Assembly (NCBI RefSeq): GCF_015751765.1
Contig: NZ_JADOTX010000001.1
Coordinates: 6,820,001 to 6,884,000, forward strand
Source: Micromonospora ureilytica
Lineage (GTDB): Bacteria > Actinomycetota > Actinomycetes > Mycobacteriales > Micromonosporaceae
Reading direction: 5' to 3'
DNA: 64,000 nt
The notes beneath the pieces are model-generated. The model searched no databases. It saw nothing but the letters and a program-made list of their open reading frames with translations, and was not told the DNA's origin. Of this stretch, positions 43,851 to 53,423 are shown piece after piece (within the stretch, counting starts at the first letter, position 1; every line of letters starts with the position of its first letter). Both the position numbers and the translations under genes were made by a program.

Positions 43851-45910
43851 TGGGGCAGAGCAATACGATCCGGATCCTGGACGGCAACACGTTCGTCGTC
43901 TGCGAGGACACCGGTGACATCGAGGCGACGCCGAATGAGCCGACCGGGCTCTTCTCGATCGACACCCGGTTCCTGTCGACCTGGGTGCTGACCGTCAACG
44001 GTGAGCGACTCAACTCGCTCTCCTTCGACGACCTGCAGTACTTCGAGTCGCGATTCTTCCTGGTCCCGGGGATGGCCACGCACTACGTGGACGCGAAGCT
44101 GTCGATCATCCGGGAGCGCGCGGTGGGCGGCAGCTTCTGTGAGCAGCTGACCATCCTCAACCACGACGAGAAGCCGGTCGACCTGGAAGTCCGGATGGAC
44201 GCGGCGTCGGACTTCGCCGACCTGTTCCAGGTCAAGGACGAGATCCTGAACAAGAAGGGCGAGATCTACACCGAGGTGGAGTCGGACCGGCTGCGGCTGG
44301 GGTACCGGCGGGGAAACTTCCGGCGGGAGACGGTGATCTCGTCGTCGATGTCGGCCCGGTACGACAGCAAGGGCTTCGCGTACACAGTCCACCTGGAGCC
44401 CAACGAGCAGTGGGAAGCCTCGATCGACGTGCAGACCCGCGCGGTCGGGCCCGGCGGCCGGGACCTGCGTTTCGGGCTGCGCACGCACGGCACCGAGCGG
44501 CTCGCTCTCCAACACGACCTGGAGAGGTGGATCGCCGACGCGCCCAAGGTCAACAGTGAGCACGGCCGGGTGGCCAGCACGTACCGGCGCAGCCTGATCG
44601 ACCTGGCGGCACTGCGCTTCTCGCCGCTGTCACTGGGCGGCGCCACCCTGCCCGCCGCCGGTCTGCCCTGGTTCATGACCATGTTCGGCCGGGACAGCAT
44701 CCTCACCTGCCTGCAGACACTGCCGTTCACACCGCAGTTGTCGAAGACGACGCTGCGCATCCTGGCGTCGCTGCAGGGCAGCCGGTTCGACGACTTCCGG
44801 GACGAGGACCCGGGGCGCATCCTGCACGAGATGCGCTACGGCGAGACCGCGGCCTTCGAGGAGCAACCACACTCGCCGTACTACGGCTCGGTGGACGCGA
44901 CGCCGCTGTTCATCGTGCTGCTCGACGAGTACGAGCGGTGGAGCGGGGACGTCGCGCTGGTCAAGGAGTTGGAGCAGGAGTCCCGGGCCGCGCTGAGGTG
45001 GATCGACAACTACGCCGACCTGGTCGGCAACGGCTACATCTGGTACGAGCGACGCAACACCGAGACCGGCCTGGAGAACCAGTGCTGGAAGGACTCCTGG
45101 GACTCGATCTCCTACTCGGACGGCACGCTGCCACCGTTCCCACGGGCCACCTGCGAGGTGCAGGGGTACGCGTACGACGCGAAGGTCCGCGCGGCACGGT
45201 TGGCGCGCGAGTTCTGGGGTGACCCGGGGTTCGCCGACCAGTTGGAGCGGGAGGCGGCGGAGCTGAAGGAGCGGTTCAACCGGGACTGGTGGGTGGACGA
45301 CGGTGAGTACTTCGCCCTGGCCCTGGACCCGAACGGCCGCCAGTGCGACATCCTCAGCTCCAACATCGGCCACCTGCTGTGGAGCGGGATCGTCGAACCC
45401 GATCGGGCGGAGAAGCTCGCGGCGCACCTGGTCGGGCCGCGGCTCTTCTCCGGCTGGGGGGTGCGCACGCTCGCCGAGGGGGAGGCACGGTACAACCCCA
45501 TCGGCTACCACAACGGGACGATCTGGCCGTTCGACAACTCGTTCATCGCCTGGGGGTTGCGCCGCTACGGCTTCGCCGAGGAGGCCGCGACCATCGCCAA
45601 CGGCATCCTGGACGCGGCCACGTACTTCAACGGCCGGTTGCCGGAGGCGTTCGGCGGCTACCCGCGGGAGCTGACCAAGTTCCCGGTGGAGTACCCGACG
45701 GCGTGCAGCCCGCAGGCCTGGTCGACGGGTGCGCCGCTGTTGCTGCTGCGCACCATGCTCGGTCTGGAGCCCCACGAGGGTCACCTGGCGGTCGAGCCAC
45801 GGTTGCCGGTGGGGATGGGTCGCATCGAGGTGCTGGACATCCCGGGTCGCTGGGGCCGCGTGGACGCGTTCGCCAGGGGTCGACTTGACCTGGACAACCT
45901 CACCGATTGA
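43850..45910 (+). CDS. Glycogen-debranching/amylo-alpha-1,6-glucosidase-type enzyme
   Basis: The 686-residue protein has an N-terminal GDE_N_bis-like beta-sandwich (about residues 10-220, TGLFSIDTRFLSTWVL) and a C-terminal (alpha/alpha)6-barrel with AGLPWFMTMFGRDSI, ENQCWKDSWDSI and NGTIWPFDNSFIAWGL. Family members hydrolyse alpha-glucosidic bonds of oligosaccharides or glycogen. ATG 43850 starts on the last base of the SCP2 stop. No glycogen gene neighbours are seen. Confidence 0.9.
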   Translation: MGQSNTIRILDGNTFVVCEDTGDIEATPNEPTGLFSIDTRFLSTWVLTVNGERLNSLSFDDLQYFESRFFLVPGMATHYVDAKLSIIRERAVGGSFCEQLTILNHDEKPVDLEVRMDAASDFADLFQVKDEILNKKGEIYTEVESDRLRLGYRRGNFRRETVISSSMSARYDSKGFAYTVHLEPNEQWEASIDVQTRAVGPGGRDLRFGLRTHGTERLALQHDLERWIADAPKVNSEHGRVASTYRRSLIDLAALRFSPLSLGGATLPAAGLPWFMTMFGRDSILTCLQTLPFTPQLSKTTLRILASLQGSRFDDFRDEDPGRILHEMRYGETAAFEEQPHSPYYGSVDATPLFIVLLDEYERWSGDVALVKELEQESRAALRWIDNYADLVGNGYIWYERRNTETGLENQCWKDSWDSISYSDGTLPPFPRATCEVQGYAYDAKVRAARLAREFWGDPGFADQLEREAAELKERFNRDWWVDDGEYFALALDPNGRQCDILSSNIGHLLWSGIVEPDRAEKLAAHLVGPRLFSGWGVRTLAEGEARYNPIGYHNGTIWPFDNSFIAWGLRRYGFAEEAATIANGILDAATYFNGRLPEAFGGYPRELTKFPVEYPTACSPQAWSTGAPLLLLRTMLGLEPHEGHLAVEPRLPVGMGRIEVLDIPGRWGRVDAFARGRLDLDNLTD

Positions 45911-46006
45911 CGGATGCCAGCACCGAACCGGTGGTGGCGTGCCGCCCGCGCCGCCGCCGGTTCGCCACCCAAGCCGATCTCCAGCCGGTCAGGGTAGATT
46001 CTGCGA

Positions 46007-46759
46007 ATGCCGGAGCTCGTGTACCCGCCCGTTATCGCCGCCGCCAAGACGCTGTTCCGGGTCCTCGACCTGAAGATCACCATCGAGGGCGCCCACCACG
46101 TACCCCGCACGGGCGGGGCGGTGCTGGCCAGCAACCACGTCAGCTATCTCGACTTCATCTTCGCCGGTCTGGGTGCGAACGCGTCGGGTCGGATGGTTCG
46201 GTTCATGGCCAAGGATTCGGTCTTCACGCACAAGATCTCCGGCCCGCTGATGCGCGGCATGCGGCACATTCCGGTGGACCGGCAGGCCGGCGCGGCCTCG
46301 TTCCGCGCCGCCGTGGGTGCGCTCAAGCAGGGCGAGGTCGTCGGCGTCTTTCCGGAGGCGACGATCAGCCGGTCGTTCACCGTCAAGGAGCTGAAGAGCG
46401 GCACGGTCCGGATGGCCCGTTCGGCGAAGGTGCCGGTGCTGCCTGTCGCTCTGTGGGGCACCCAGCGCCTCTGGACCAAGGGCCGCCCGCGCACCCTGAC
46501 CCGCCGGCACACGCCGATCACCATCCTGATCGGCGAGCCGATCAGCCCGGCGGACTTCCCGGACCCGAACGTGCTGGCAGCCGAGCTGACCACCCGGCTC
46601 AGCGCCCTCGTCGAGCGGGCGCAGCGGGATTATCCGGACACTCCCGCCGGCCCGGACGACACCTGGTGGCAGCCCGCGCACCTGGGCGGCAGCGCGCCCA
46701 CGCCGGAGGAGGCCGCCGCCCTGGACGCCGCCGCCGAGCAGCGCACCCCCAGCGCCTGA
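46007..46759 (+). CDS. plsC: 1-acyl-sn-glycerol-3-phosphate acyltransferase
   Basis: The 250-residue enzyme acylates lysophosphatidate to phosphatidate at the membrane. It has the catalytic NHVSYLD (HX4D, H44 and D49), FMAKDSVF, IPVDR and FPEATIS blocks. The C-terminal part is acidic and Ala-rich. TAGATT lies 6 bases before ATG 46007, so the gene is probably leaderless. Which acyl acceptor is used is not certain from sequence. Confidence 0.93.
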   Translation: MPELVYPPVIAAAKTLFRVLDLKITIEGAHHVPRTGGAVLASNHVSYLDFIFAGLGANASGRMVRFMAKDSVFTHKISGPLMRGMRHIPVDRQAGAASFRAAVGALKQGEVVGVFPEATISRSFTVKELKSGTVRMARSAKVPVLPVALWGTQRLWTKGRPRTLTRRHTPITILIGEPISPADFPDPNVLAAELTTRLSALVERAQRDYPDTPAGPDDTWWQPAHLGGSAPTPEEAAALDAAAEQRTPSA

Positions 46760-46784
46760 CGCCCTGGGGCGCGGGCGGTCGGCT

Positions 46785-47507
46785 TCACCGATGCCCGGAT
46801 GCTGCGCCGCCGGTGAACCCGCCCCAGAAGGTCGGTTCCGGTCTTGAGCGGTAGTAGTCGTCCCGGGAGAAGAACTCCACCGGCAACGAGCCGGGCAGCG
46901 TGATCCGGGTGTCGCCGGCGAGCAGACCCGGGCCGGCGCGCAGCAGCAGCACGTCGCGCTCCTGGGCCGAGAGGTCGACGAGTTGTGGACGGGTGAGCCG
47001 GAACATGGCCACCGCCCGGCGGACCTGCCGGCCCAGCGCCACGACCTCGGCGGCCGCTCCGCTGAGGGCCAACGCCGGCTGCTGAATGGTGCGCAGCGCG
47101 TCGCAGACGATCATCAGCTGCGCGGGTGTGTCCTGCTCGGTCGCCGGCAACTCCAACCGGGATGGCCACTGCCAGCGGATCTGGCCGGTCATCAGGCCGT
47201 TGAGCCGAGCGGGCGGCCGGGTCCGGCGCGTGCTGCCGGCGACAAGCGACAGCTGCGAGCCACTGCCCACCCAGCAGATTCGCTGATCGGTGACGGTGAC
47301 CGCGACCGGCTCGGGCAGCTGCCAACGGCAGCGCACCTCGCTCGGCCCGAGCAGGTAGCCCGCGACCAGCAGCCGGTGTCGTCCGAGCACCCGCTCATCG
47401 GGCCTCGGTCGTAGGTCGTAGCGGCGGTCCAGGGTCGGGCCCACATCGTCGTCCGGGGCGTCGAACCGGTGGGGACCGATGAAGAAGGGGGACGTGTCGG
47501 CGTGCAT
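46785..47507 (-). CDS. Hypothetical protein, PH-like beta-rich
   Basis: The product of 240 residues (MHADTSPFFIGPHRFDAPD...) has no recognised domain. The stretch EPVAVTVTDQRICWVGSGSQLSLVAG looks like a beta sheet of the PH-like or GRAM type, and the C-terminal part ends in DDYYRSRPEPTFWGGF. No signal or membrane helix is seen. ATG 47507 has GGAAGG 8 bases upstream; GTG 47513 is possible. It is convergent with plsC. Confidence 0.6.
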   Translation of the reverse strand: MHADTSPFFIGPHRFDAPDDDVGPTLDRRYDLRPRPDERVLGRHRLLVAGYLLGPSEVRCRWQLPEPVAVTVTDQRICWVGSGSQLSLVAGSTRRTRPPARLNGLMTGQIRWQWPSRLELPATEQDTPAQLMIVCDALRTIQQPALALSGAAAEVVALGRQVRRAVAMFRLTRPQLVDLSAQERDVLLLRAGPGLLAGDTRITLPGSLPVEFFSRDDYYRSRPEPTFWGGFTGGAASGHR

Positions 47508-47579
47508 CGTCACGACCTTCCGGTCAGCTGGCTGTGTACTGAAGCCTGGCGGACCGGAGCGCCCCTGTCATGACGCCTG

Positions 47580-48293
47580 TTAGGGGGTCGTCCGGTCGTG
47601 TGTCGCCTGTGACCGGTAGATGCCGATCTCCTCCGGGCGGACGAGACCGTCCTCGATCGCGCGGGCGAGTAACGCCGCCTTTGTGGCGGCTGGCCGCCCC
47701 GCCCGGGTGTACTTGATCCGCGCACGGTCGACGTACTGCTTCACCGTGTGCTCGCTGATCTGCATCCGCCGAGCCACCGACGCCTTGGACATCGACTGGA
47801 ACCAGAGCAGCAGCGCCTCACGCTCCTTGTCGGACAGCATCGGCCGGTCCGGCCGTGGGTCGCCGACCATCGCACCCGCCAGCGCCGGCGGCACGTACGG
47901 GCGGTCGCTCGCGGCGGCCAGCACCGTCTCCACGCAGTGCTCCCGACCCTCGTGCTTGGCCAGGAACGCCACCGCCCCGGCGTCCAGCGCGGCGAGCATC
48001 GTCTGTGGATCGGTGTGTTCGGAGTAGACCACCACCCGCCGCCCGGCGGCGCTCAGCTCGGCCAACTTGTCCAACGCCATCCGCCCGTGCAGCCGCAGGT
48101 CGAGCAGGACGACGTCGGCGTTCGGCGCCGCCCGCAGCACCTCGTCCGGGTCGTCGCCGGTGGCGAGCACCGTCAGGCGCGGCTCGCTGGCGAGCCAGGC
48201 ACGGACCCCCTCGACCACCACCGGGTGATCATCGACGATCGCCACCCCGACCGGCCGATCGCCGGTCACCGCCGCCACCGGGTCTGCGCCCAT
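47580..48293 (-). CDS. LuxR family response regulator
   Basis: The 237-residue protein has a receiver domain (D21, D22, phosphoacceptor D65, S91, K113) and a C-terminal LuxR helix-turn-helix (LSDKEREALLLWFQSMSKASVARRMQISEHTVKQYVDRARIKY in part). It overlaps the upstream membrane sensor by 28 bp and is the output of the three-gene signalling operon. ATG 48293 has GGGA 8-9 bases upstream. Confidence 0.93.
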   Translation of the reverse strand: MGADPVAAVTGDRPVGVAIVDDHPVVVEGVRAWLASEPRLTVLATGDDPDEVLRAAPNADVVLLDLRLHGRMALDKLAELSAAGRRVVVYSEHTDPQTMLAALDAGAVAFLAKHEGREHCVETVLAAASDRPYVPPALAGAMVGDPRPDRPMLSDKEREALLLWFQSMSKASVARRMQISEHTVKQYVDRARIKYTRAGRPAATKAALLARAIEDGLVRPEEIGIYRSQATHDRTTP

Positions 48294-49474
48294 CTGATGT
48301 TCCCGTCCCGTTCGTAGAGGTACTGCACCGGCCCGTCCTCGTGCTCGCCGGGTGGCGGGCCGGTCGCCTCCGGCCCCTCCCGGTCCGGCGTGACGAGGCT
48401 GACCACCACCTCGTCCGGGCCGGAGACCACTGTCAGTCGCGCCCATCCCCGGGCGTCGGCGAGGGTGCCGGTGAGTGGGTCGGCCAGCCGGCGGCGGACC
48501 TCCACCGGCAGCGGCGGCGGGGTGCCGATGGTGACCAGGTCGATCGGTAGACCGTTGCGTTCCGCCAGGTCGGCGGCGGCTCGCAACTCGTGCAACAGCG
48601 GGTCGGGGACATCGTCGGACTCGGCGATCAGCCGGCGCAGCCGGGCCGCGGCCAGCACGCAGCGGCGCTGCACCTCCGGGTCGTCCGGGTCGGCCTGGCC
48701 CGCGGCCAGGTCTCCGAGGACCCGCCCGGCCGCCGTGCTGACCAGGGCGAGCCGTTCCCGGCGTTCCCGGAGGCCACGCTCGGCGGCATCCCGCTCCGCG
48801 GCCATCGCGTGACCGGCGGCCGACACGGCGGCCCGCTCCCGAGCCAGGCCGACGATGACAGTGCTGCCCACGAAGACCGCCACCGGCAGCGAGAACGTGC
48901 CGTAGACGTACATCACGTAGCGGGCCACGTCGGCCGGGTCGGGGCCGTGCCCGAGCACGGCGACCAGGGCGATCAACGCGTGCGTGCTGAGGAGCGCGAT
49001 CAGCCCCACGACGCGTCGACCCCACACCGCCAGCACGAAGAACCAGCCGAGCGTTCCCCACACCCAGTTGGCGGCGGTGAACAACTGCCGCTCACCGGCT
49101 GCGGCGAAGACGGCCGCGTCGACGACCAGCAGCAGCCCGGCCAGCGGCCACGGCGGCAGCGGCGAGCCCTGCAGCAGCCGTACCCCGGCCACCGCGCCGG
49201 CCACGGCGACAAGTATCCAGGCGCCGAGCACCACCGCCGGCGCGGCGAACTCCGCGCGGGCGGACAGCACCGCCGGCAGCGCGATAGCGACGTGCCAGGC
49301 CAACGCGATGGCGACGGCGGCGATCCGGGCACCCCGGTCGGACGCGTGCGCGACGGCGGCCGGCGCGGCGAGCGCCGCGGCGGAGACCGGCTCCCGGGGC
49401 GTCGGAACACTCGGCCGGGCCGGTGCCTCCGGGGCGTCAGCGGAGTGCGCCGGGGCGTTCAGGTCAGCCGACAC
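48266..49474 (-). CDS. Membrane protein related to histidine kinases, no phosphoacceptor His
   Basis: The 402-residue protein has six to eight membrane helices (about residues 40-220) and a cytoplasmic part that follows a kinase-like coiled coil (AERGLRERRERLALVSTAAGRVL). No HDxxG-type His box or clear HATPase N-, G-box was found. It is therefore a degenerate sensor, perhaps modulating the true kinase next door. GTG 49474 overlaps the kinase gene by 11 bp. Confidence 0.75.
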   Translation of the reverse strand: MSADLNAPAHSADAPEAPARPSVPTPREPVSAAALAAPAAVAHASDRGARIAAVAIALAWHVAIALPAVLSARAEFAAPAVVLGAWILVAVAGAVAGVRLLQGSPLPPWPLAGLLLVVDAAVFAAAGERQLFTAANWVWGTLGWFFVLAVWGRRVVGLIALLSTHALIALVAVLGHGPDPADVARYVMYVYGTFSLPVAVFVGSTVIVGLARERAAVSAAGHAMAAERDAAERGLRERRERLALVSTAAGRVLGDLAAGQADPDDPEVQRRCVLAAARLRRLIAESDDVPDPLLHELRAAADLAERNGLPIDLVTIGTPPPLPVEVRRRLADPLTGTLADARGWARLTVVSGPDEVVVSLVTPDREGPEATGPPPGEHEDGPVQYLYERDGNIRWAQTRWRR

Positions 49475-50723
49475 CGGGCCACTCCAGTCGAATACGGGTG
49501 CCCGCGCCGACCGTCGAGTGCACGTCGGCCCGCCCGCCGACCGTCGCCATCCGGCCGCGGATCGACTCGCGCAACCCGTACCGGTGCGGTGGGACGGTGG
49601 CCAGGTCGAAGCCGGGGCCGTCGTCGACGACCTCGACCACGACGCCGATCGCGTCCCGGGCCAGCCGCAGCGTGGCCGCGGCGCCCGGCGCGTGACGGAC
49701 CACGTTGGACAGCGCCGCGTAGGCGCTCTCGCCGATCGCGTCGGCCACACCCACGGGGACGGCGCAGGACGCCAGGTCCAGTCGTACCGCGAGCTCGGGC
49801 AGCCGGCCGACCACCGACCGCAGACGTCCGTCGAGCGGCACCGGGCCGTCGCCGGCCACCGGGCCGACGTCGGTGAGTGAGACGAGGGTACGCAGGTCGG
49901 CCCCGCACCGGTCCCGGAAGGCAGTCGTGGGCCCGGCCACCGCGCCCAGCCCCACCATGGTCAGCGTGCCGAGCACCGTGTCGTGCAGATCGCGGTTCTG
50001 TTGGCGTTCGGCCTCGCGGGCGGCACGTGCCACCAACGCCTGCCGGGTCAGCCGCTGGTGCTCGGCGAAGGCGCGGTCCGCCCGGCCGATGCGTCGACGC
50101 ATGACCGCCGCCATCATCGCCGTGCAGGCGGTCTGCGCCAGCAGCGTGGCCGCGTGCGCCCGAGCCTCGGTGGGGTTGCCGGCCGCCTGCGCCCCGGTCA
50201 CGTAGGTGGCGATCACGAGGAGCCCGGCAGGGATCGACCAGCGTCCCGGGGCGGTGGCCTGCGCGTTGATCACTGTGGTGCTGGCCAGCACGGCGATCCA
50301 GCTGCCCTCGCCGGGCAGCACCTCGGGCGCCACCAGCACGGGGATGAGGAGGCAGGCCAGCGCCGTGACCGCCACGTCACCGGCGACGAGGGCGGGGCCG
50401 ATGCCGTGGCGCAACGCGCGGTGTGCGTACCAGAGGGACCAGCCGGTCAGCACTGCCACAGCGGGTAGCAACACCGCCTGCTCGACCGGCGGGGTCTGCA
50501 CCGACACGGCCACCGCCGCGCCGAACAGCCCGCAGGTCAGCCGCAGCAACGCCGGCAGCGTGGTGAAGATGAGGCCCAGGGCCCCGCCGGCCGGATTGTC
50601 CAACGTGGGCGGCGGCACGGCTGGAGTGGCAACGGCCGGCATCGGGAAGTGTCCTTCCGACAACGACCCGTCCGGGTCCACACGGCGTAGATCGACATCG
50701 GACAATAGCATGTCGGGGGACAT
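49464..50723 (-). CDS. Sensor histidine kinase, NarL/LuxR-system type
   Basis: The 419-residue protein has membrane helices in about residues 45-200, a HisKA_3 dimerisation box (RDLHDTVLG, H247) and an HATPase_c domain (ALSNVVRHA, VVDDGPGFD, GLRESIRGRMATVGG). It should phosphorylate the LuxR-type regulator two genes downstream. The signal is unknown. ATG 50723 and ATG 50711 are both possible starts. Confidence 0.92.
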   Translation of the reverse strand: MSPDMLLSDVDLRRVDPDGSLSEGHFPMPAVATPAVPPPTLDNPAGGALGLIFTTLPALLRLTCGLFGAAVAVSVQTPPVEQAVLLPAVAVLTGWSLWYAHRALRHGIGPALVAGDVAVTALACLLIPVLVAPEVLPGEGSWIAVLASTTVINAQATAPGRWSIPAGLLVIATYVTGAQAAGNPTEARAHAATLLAQTACTAMMAAVMRRRIGRADRAFAEHQRLTRQALVARAAREAERQQNRDLHDTVLGTLTMVGLGAVAGPTTAFRDRCGADLRTLVSLTDVGPVAGDGPVPLDGRLRSVVGRLPELAVRLDLASCAVPVGVADAIGESAYAALSNVVRHAPGAAATLRLARDAIGVVVEVVDDGPGFDLATVPPHRYGLRESIRGRMATVGGRADVHSTVGAGTRIRLEWPGVG

Positions 50724-50759
50724 CGGATGACCCTTAGTGTGCGGAGTGTCGCTAATGTG

Positions 50760-51155
50760 TCACTCTGTGCTGCGGGGTTGGAGAAGGTCCCATCGGTTGC
50801 CATAGAGATCGACGAACACCGCTACCGAACCGTACGCCTCATGCCGCGGCTCCTCCAGAAAACGCACCCCGGCCGCCACCATTCGGGCGTGATCCCGGGC
50901 GAAATCCTCCGTGTACAGGAACAGCCCGACCCGGCCGCCGGTCTGGTCGCCGACCCGGGCCCGTTGCTCGGCGCTGCTCGGCCGGGCCAGCAGCACTGCC
51001 GTCTCCCGGGCCCCCGCCGGGCGGACCACCACCCAGCGTGAGCCGTCCGGTCGGGCGGTGTCCTCCAGCAGCTCGAAACCGAGGTCGCCGACGTAGAAGT
51101 CGATCGCCTCGTCGTACTCCCTGACCAGCAGCGCGACAAGTCCCAGGTGTGCCAT
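50760..51155 (-). CDS. VOC family (glyoxalase-fold) protein
   Basis: The 131-residue protein has the vicinal-oxygen-chelate pattern: AHLGLVALLVREYDEAIDFYVGDLGFEL (first half) and GLFLYTEDFARDHARMVAAGVRFLEEPRHEAYGSVAVFVDLYGNRWDLLQ (second half, described in parts). Metal-binding His/Glu positions are plausible, but the substrate is unknown. CAGAAT is 6 bases before ATG 51155, a possible leaderless start. Confidence 0.85.
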   Translation of the reverse strand: MAHLGLVALLVREYDEAIDFYVGDLGFELLEDTARPDGSRWVVVRPAGARETAVLLARPSSAEQRARVGDQTGGRVGLFLYTEDFARDHARMVAAGVRFLEEPRHEAYGSVAVFVDLYGNRWDLLQPRSTE

Positions 51156-51295
51156 TCGGCCATTCTGCCGGCGGACGCCCTCGGCCCAGCCGGTGACGTC
51201 CCCGGCGGTCACCCTCGTCACGCCTCCGGCCGGCCGGCCGGAACCGGACGCGCCCGTCGCCCGTCTCATCCTCGGGTGGAAGGATGGTGAGCCGG

Positions 51296-52282
51296 ATGCG
51301 CTCGTCCCGGACGGTACTGGCGGTGGCACTGCTCGGCATGGCACTGAGTGGCTGCGGTGGCACGGAGACCGTGCCGCCGGGGACCGGTGAGCCCGCTCTT
51401 GCCCAGATCGTCGATGGGTGGACCTCCTGCGCCAAGGAGGCACCACGGGCCGGCGAGATGATCATTGAGGCGTCGCCGCCGACCGTGAACGAGCCGACCA
51501 TCGGTCGTATCGACCCCACGTTCACCCCGGTCGCGGCCGTGATCTGTGGGCGGGAGATTCGGCCCGGCCGCAACGGCGGCAAGGAGCAGATCGCCACCGA
51601 ACGACGCGCCGAGGCGATCACGCCGCTGCTCACCGCGCTGCGCCTGCCCACCGAGCAGACCGGCGGCGAGGTCGCCTGCACCCTCGAGATGGTCATCCCG
51701 CCATGGCTGGCCCTGCTGGACGACCGGGGGCGGTGGCTGCGGCCCCACATCCCGACGGACTCCTGCGGCAAGCCGCGCGCCGAGGTGATCGCCGCGTTGG
51801 CCGAGCCGCAGTGGACCACTGTGGACACCCGTATCATCCGGCAGCTCGAATCGCCGTCCGCCGAGACCGCCGGATGCGCGCAGCAGTGGACGGACATGGT
51901 GTCGGTGGAGACCCGGAACAGTCGCCCCGGGCCGGTCGGGCCGGCCACCCGGCCGGCCGCCGCGCCGCTGCGCCTCTGCGTCTACGAGGTGCCCGCGTCG
52001 CTTCAGGACGGCGACAAACCGGCGGGCGACTTCGTGTACGGCGGGCCGCTGCCGACCGAGCGCCAGGCGGGCGTGCTCCGGGCGCTGTCCAACCGCCGGG
52101 CGGTCGTCGACTGTGCCACCCCCGCGTCCCGCTTCGCGGTGCTACGCCCCCTCGACGGGGCAGGCCCCGACCGGTACGTGGAACTCGACGGCTGCCGACG
52201 GTTCCTGATCGCGCCAGCGACGGGTGAGGCGCAGCTCGGCCAGGGCGACGACGCGCTGGCCGCCCTGCTGGGGCCCGTCTGA
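51296..52282 (+). CDS. Predicted secreted lipoprotein, function unknown
   Basis: The product of about 328 residues has a lipoprotein signal (RTVLAVALLGMALSGCGG; lipobox LSGC near residue 20). The mature part shows no known domain and has several Cys residues (for example VAAVICGRE, GEVACTLE, DSCGKPR, TAGCAQQW, VVDCATP), which suggests extracellular disulfides. ATG 51296 fits the signal peptide; GTG 51287 is possible. No operon partner is evident. Confidence 0.75.
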   Translation: MRSSRTVLAVALLGMALSGCGGTETVPPGTGEPALAQIVDGWTSCAKEAPRAGEMIIEASPPTVNEPTIGRIDPTFTPVAAVICGREIRPGRNGGKEQIATERRAEAITPLLTALRLPTEQTGGEVACTLEMVIPPWLALLDDRGRWLRPHIPTDSCGKPRAEVIAALAEPQWTTVDTRIIRQLESPSAETAGCAQQWTDMVSVETRNSRPGPVGPATRPAAAPLRLCVYEVPASLQDGDKPAGDFVYGGPLPTERQAGVLRALSNRRAVVDCATPASRFAVLRPLDGAGPDRYVELDGCRRFLIAPATGEAQLGQGDDALAALLGPV

Positions 52283-52310
52283 GCCGTGTCGGGGCCAGGA
52301 CCCCCCGTCG

Positions 52311-52634
52311 CTACTTCGACAGGGCCCGCTCCAGCTCGCTCTTCGACATCGACGAGCGGCCCTTGATGCCGCGCTGCTTCGCCTCGTTGTACAACTGCTC
52401 CTTGGTGCGACCCTGGGCGCCGCTGTGGGAGCGCTTACCGCCACGGTGCCCGGACGACACATCGTTCCGGGAGGACGGGCTCGCCGTTCGGGACTCACCC
52501 GAGCGGGCCCTTTCCTTGTTGACCGTGCGGGCCGCGATCTCCTTCGCCCGGCCGGAGGAGGCGCCCCGCTGCTGCGCGCTCTCCTTGATGTGCTCGTACT
52601 GTCGTTCTCTCTTCGGGCTTGATCCTGCTGGCAT
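52311..52634 (-). CDS. Small basic protein of the KRERQYEHIKES family (DUF7218-like)
   Basis: The 107-residue product reads MPAGSSPKRERQYEHIKESAQQRG, then AKEIAARTVNKERARSGES, then GRTKEQLYNEAKQRGIKGRSSMSKSELERAL at its end. It is strongly basic, and the C-terminal half resembles a Rho N-terminus/SAP-like nucleic acid-binding helix. Members are often labelled plasmid stabilisation proteins, without evidence. ATG 52634 has GGGAGG 5 bases upstream. Confidence 0.8.
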   Translation of the reverse strand: MPAGSSPKRERQYEHIKESAQQRGASSGRAKEIAARTVNKERARSGESRTASPSSRNDVSSGHRGGKRSHSGAQGRTKEQLYNEAKQRGIKGRSSMSKSELERALSK

Positions 52635-52909
52635 CGGTGCCTCCCACCTCCGCTGTCGGTGCGGCCGAAACCCGGCTCCGCGCTTCTGAGCTGCCATCGG
52701 CGCATCCCGAGCCGGGGCGTGGTGTTCACGCTGTCCGAGCAGATGCCCCGCCGCCCGGCGGATCAAACGAGTGCGTGCCCCACCGCAGCGGCGGCTCGGC
52801 CAAGGGCCGACGCGCCGACTGGCGGTCGACCGCCCAGCCGATTATCGTCGAAGTCGGTCAAGCCATGCGCCAATCCTGTTACGGATTTCGACAGGAGGCG
52901 TGTGCCCCC

Positions 52910-53398
52910 ATGACCGAACCTTCCTGGTTGTTCCAGACCCGTTCCTCGGCTGCCGTCAGCCTCGGGCAGGTCACACAGGCCGCGCTCGCCGGCAGCCAGC
53001 GGGATGGCCGTCTCGACGTGGACGCCTCCGGGCCGTCGTTCCAGGTGACCCGCTACACCGAGCCCACGAACCTGTCCGCGACCATCTCGGCCGACCGGAT
53101 GGTTGTCGCCCCGGTGGGGTACGTCGACATGGACACCGCGCCACGCCTGGCGACGGCCCTGATGAAGGCGATCGACAGCCATCCGGAAGTCTGCTGCGAC
53201 CTGACCGGCGTCGGCTTCTTCAGCGCCGCCGGTGTGTACGTACTTCTGCTGGCGCGCGACCAGGCGGAGCGGGTCGGCTCCCGCTTCTCGATCCGAGGCG
53301 CCGGGGGAATCACCCAGCGGGTGCTGCGGATCACCGGGGTGGAGCGGCTGCTCCTCAGTCCCGAACAAGACACCGGCCCAAGCGCGCGGCTCGGCTGA
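52910..53398 (+). CDS. STAS domain anti-sigma factor antagonist-like protein
   Basis: The 162-residue protein has a C-terminal STAS domain (RMVVAPVGYVDMDTAPRLATALMKAI, then CCDLTGVGFFSAAGVYVLL). The conserved Ser lies in the FFSAAG loop and could be phosphorylated by an anti-sigma kinase and dephosphorylated by the SpoIIE phosphatases of this genome. ATG 52910 follows AGGAGG at about 11 bases. No kinase gene is adjacent. Confidence 0.82.
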   Translation: MTEPSWLFQTRSSAAVSLGQVTQAALAGSQRDGRLDVDASGPSFQVTRYTEPTNLSATISADRMVVAPVGYVDMDTAPRLATALMKAIDSHPEVCCDLTGVGFFSAAGVYVLLLARDQAERVGSRFSIRGAGGITQRVLRITGVERLLLSPEQDTGPSARLG

Positions 53399-53423
53399 TC
53401 CGCAATTCCGCCACGCGGTGGCG

